Below are positions 8,234-10,000 of a DNA stretch of 10,000 nt, in pieces (the first letter of the stretch is position 1; each line of letters opens with the position of its first letter). Where the stretch lies: the NCBI GenBank assembly GCA_009663005.1, contig CM018905.1:10617636-10627635 (forward strand), read 5' to 3'. Under the pieces are notes generated by a model that was not told where the DNA came from, did not search any database, and worked only from the letters and a program-made list of their open reading frames with translations. The stretch comes from Actinidia chinensis. Taxonomy: Eukaryota > Streptophyta > Magnoliopsida > Ericales > Actinidiaceae. Both the position numbers and the translations under genes were made by a program.

Positions 8234-8570
8234 GCTATTGAACTAATTGAAGTGGGTGCAGACTGAATTGTATCTACGAAGGATTAATTCCTAGTCAATA
8301 TGTGACAAGACTACCAAGTTGTTCAAAATGCTAGTGAGAAATATGCATCTTAAATATAAATTAATAATGCATAAAATTTGCAATAAGGGGAATAGTATCC
8401 CTACTGCGTTTTTATGGTAAAAGATTTTAATTTCAGGAGACATTATATTAGGTACTCCTTTTTTTATCAATGATATACCAATTGAAAAAATTGATTCTAG
8501 TGGGAATATATGGTCACTATCAGAATCCACTATATTTTTAAATTCTATTACAAATAATAAAAAGCTATAA
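8234..8570 (+). pseudogene. Aspartic (pepsin-like retroviral) protease remnant
   Basis: The retropepsin fold is traced by two landmarks. At 8234-8263 the frame reads AIELIEVGAD, where the catalytic triplet D-T/S-G is expected; the Asp position is Glu (8249-8251) and the Thr/Ser position is Val, and a TGA follows at 8264. At 8442-8462, in a different frame, IILGTPF matches the conserved C-terminal part of these proteases and continues open to a TAA at 8568. In the living virus this enzyme would cut the polyprotein into coat protein, RT and other parts. Here it lacks its catalytic residue and is frameshifted. Distance and order fit a caulimovirid, with RT starting about 180 bp further on. Confidence 0.65.
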
Positions 8571-8739
8571 TGAGCTAAGGAAAAATATGTTTTAAAAGAG
8601 AAACAAATAAATTTCTAAAGAAGAAAATTATCAAATCTCTATTGAACAAAATTAAGAATATTCTGTAAAAATAAATACAAAAGCTATTGGAACAATTCCA
8701 TAAAACTGTTGTAGTGGACATTCTAATGCCTTCTGGGAT

Positions 8740-9420
8740 AGAAAGAAGCATATTGTTTCTCTTCCCCATGAAAATGAGTTTGCTGACAGGTATTCTAATA
8801 AGGCCAGACCTGACAAATGAAAACAAGATTATTTAGATCTTTGTAAAAGAAATTCCAAACATTATTGGAAAAACAATACAAGAAAAAGCTCTTCTCCTTG
8901 GAGCTGACATCTTTTTATGTGAATAAGCTGAAACAAGACAGAGGTGTCCTAATTAGTTATTTTCAATATACACCTCTTAATTCTGTTTAAATGGATTAAA
9001 GGTATCCTATCCTAATAAAAAGGAATTTATTAGAAGATAAATTCGGCAACACTATTTTCCAATTTGATTAAAAATCTGGCTATTGGCAGATTCAAAATTA
9101 ATGAATCTGATAGATATAAACAGGCTTTTTTGGTGTTCCAGTTGGCATTGAATGAAATTGTATGCCTTTGGTCTGAAGAATGCCCCTTCAGAATTCTTAA
9201 AATATAATGATGAGATTTTTCTCCATATTCGGATTTTCTATGTCCTATTTGATGATGTTTAATTTTCTGAAAAAGATTGATCAAACAACTTTAAACATTT
9301 AAATATTTGAAAGATGTTGTTAACAGAAATGGTTTGGTTTTATTGCCCCTTTAAAAAGGAAATTATTTCAAACTACAGTGAGATTTTTGGACATAATATT
9401 CTTAAACGAAAAATAATTCG
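8740..9420 (+). pseudogene. Pararetrovirus reverse transcriptase remnant
   Basis: Visible landmarks in order: LPHENEF (8761-8781), NKARP (8797-8811), SSSPWS (8887-8904), KWI (8989-8997), KSGYWQIQ (9072-9095), GLKNAPSEF (9170-9196) and FDDV (9248-9259). They cover the fingers and palm of an RT that would copy pregenomic RNA into DNA. The two Asp residues of the YxDD box are present, but the Tyr position reads Leu. TGA at 8818 and 8905, TAA at 9069 and 9260, and at least two frame changes between these motifs destroy it. The stretch 9300-9420 continues as the thumb/connection region, with FGHNILKRKIIRIDRN legible near 9387-9434. Minus-strand open frames at 8291-8530, 8575-8826 and 9030-9284 are shadows of this block. 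Confidence 0.78.
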
Positions 9421-9520
9421 TATTGATAGAAATTGAAGTTGCTCTAAATTCCGAATGAAATAAGGGAAAAAACCCATCAAAATTTTGGGAAGTTAATTTA
9501 TTCGGATTATTATCCCAAGC

Positions 9521-9985
9521 TTGCACAAGATGCAGCAATCTATTATCCAGATTGAAAAAAAGCCGTCCCCAGGGACTGAAGAGAATAGAAGGCTGGTAAA
9601 AATAAAATTAAAGGTAAAACAGCTTCCTTGCTTATCTCTTGCCAAAATCAATTGGAAGAAGGTGTTGAAACTGCGCCTTCCACTATTGGGTATGGTAGAA
9701 TTTTTAAAACAAATTAATCCTAAAACTAAAAAAGAAGAATTAATCGTTTTACTTCAGGGGAATGTGAAATCAGCACAATAATTATTAACAATAAAGAAGA
9801 AATGCTTTCTGTTGTTAAATGTATTTCTAAATTTCAGCGATTTATTAAATCAATCCTTCAGATTGAGAGTTGATGCTCTGCAGTTGAAACAAATTTTGAA
9901 AGAAAGATATAAAAACTGCCTCAAAAAAATATTTGCAAGATGGCCAAGCTTGAATTATTCTTTGATTTTGAAATTGATTATCTAA
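9521..9985 (+). pseudogene. RNase H domain remnant of the pararetrovirus polyprotein
   Basis: An open stretch at 9521-9781 includes KVKQLPCLSL, the region just before RNase H in these polyproteins. In a neighbouring frame ETAPSTIGYG (9667-9696) marks the first catalytic strand, where the expected Asp reads Ala (9673-9675). NKEEMLSVVKCISKFQ (9790-9837) keeps the Glu of the helix, LRVD (9863-9874) keeps a second Asp, and IFARW (9929-9943) is a typical end of the domain in this family. The domain would remove the RNA strand during reverse transcription. It is split over frames and has lost one catalytic acid. The polyprotein end and any downstream viral DNA lie outside the window. Confidence 0.68.
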
Positions 9986-10000
9986 AGCAATTCTAATTCC

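Larger units (their letters stand above)
7150..10000 (+). mobile_element. Endogenous pararetrovirus fragment (Caulimoviridae-like), decayed, runs off the right edge
   Basis: A plus-strand block with the domain order of a caulimovirid polyprotein: coat-protein zinc knuckle (about 7448), acidic linker, aspartic protease (8234-8480), reverse transcriptase (about 8740-9300) and RNase H (about 9540-9985). The sense strand is A-rich, as in plant pararetroviruses. Family members do not encode integrase and enter chromosomes by accident of repair. The RT motifs KSGYWQIQ and LKNAPSEF and the RNase H motif IFARW look more like Caulimoviridae than Ty3/Gypsy. Genus is uncertain. Every domain is crossed by stops and frame changes, so the locus cannot encode protein. 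The left boundary is set by where the A-rich sense-strand character begins and could be off by a hundred bases or more. A Ty3-type retrotransposon is the main alternative; integrase right of the window would support it. Confidence 0.75.

Overview
This is AT-rich nuclear plant DNA, most likely from a dicot. I find no intact protein-coding host gene, tRNA or rRNA. What can be recognised is a graveyard of transposable elements plus one degenerate stretch of endogenous pararetrovirus (Caulimoviridae-like). The plant assignment rests on a tRNA-Met-type primer-binding site next to a 1.2 kb LTR, a plant L1-type LINE, hAT-type MITEs and a plant pararetrovirus polyprotein. All long coding stretches are broken by stops and frameshifts, so nothing here should be read as an expressed protein.

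Layout. 1-1809 is the 5' end of an LTR retrotransposon on the minus strand: internal leader at 1-600, primer-binding site at 601-612, full LTR at 615-1809. 1810-2164 looks like the 3' end of a second retrotransposon on the plus strand (polypurine tract 1841-1850, then an LTR-like stretch), which suggests the first element is nested in it. 2453-4115 is a truncated, frameshifted LINE reverse transcriptase on the plus strand. 4158-4262 and 5953-6107 are two related fold-back sequences in opposite orientation. Between them lie a 30-bp tandem repeat (4487-4569), featureless AT-rich DNA and a 521-bp hAT-type MITE (5243-5763) with a perfect 8-bp target-site duplication and a G-rich TCGGG array. 6701-6887 is a second, almost fully palindromic MITE with its own 8-bp duplication. 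From about 7150 to the right edge runs the virus-derived block: degraded coat-protein zinc knuckle, acidic linker, aspartic protease remnant, reverse transcriptase and RNase H, all plus strand, continuing past the window.

The parts do not work together as a pathway. They record successive insertions: old coding elements (LINE, virus), then non-autonomous DNA elements whose target-site duplications are still perfect, and an LTR element that appears to sit inside another. The most notable item is the viral block, recognisable from ordered motifs although every domain carries frame breaks and several catalytic positions are altered.
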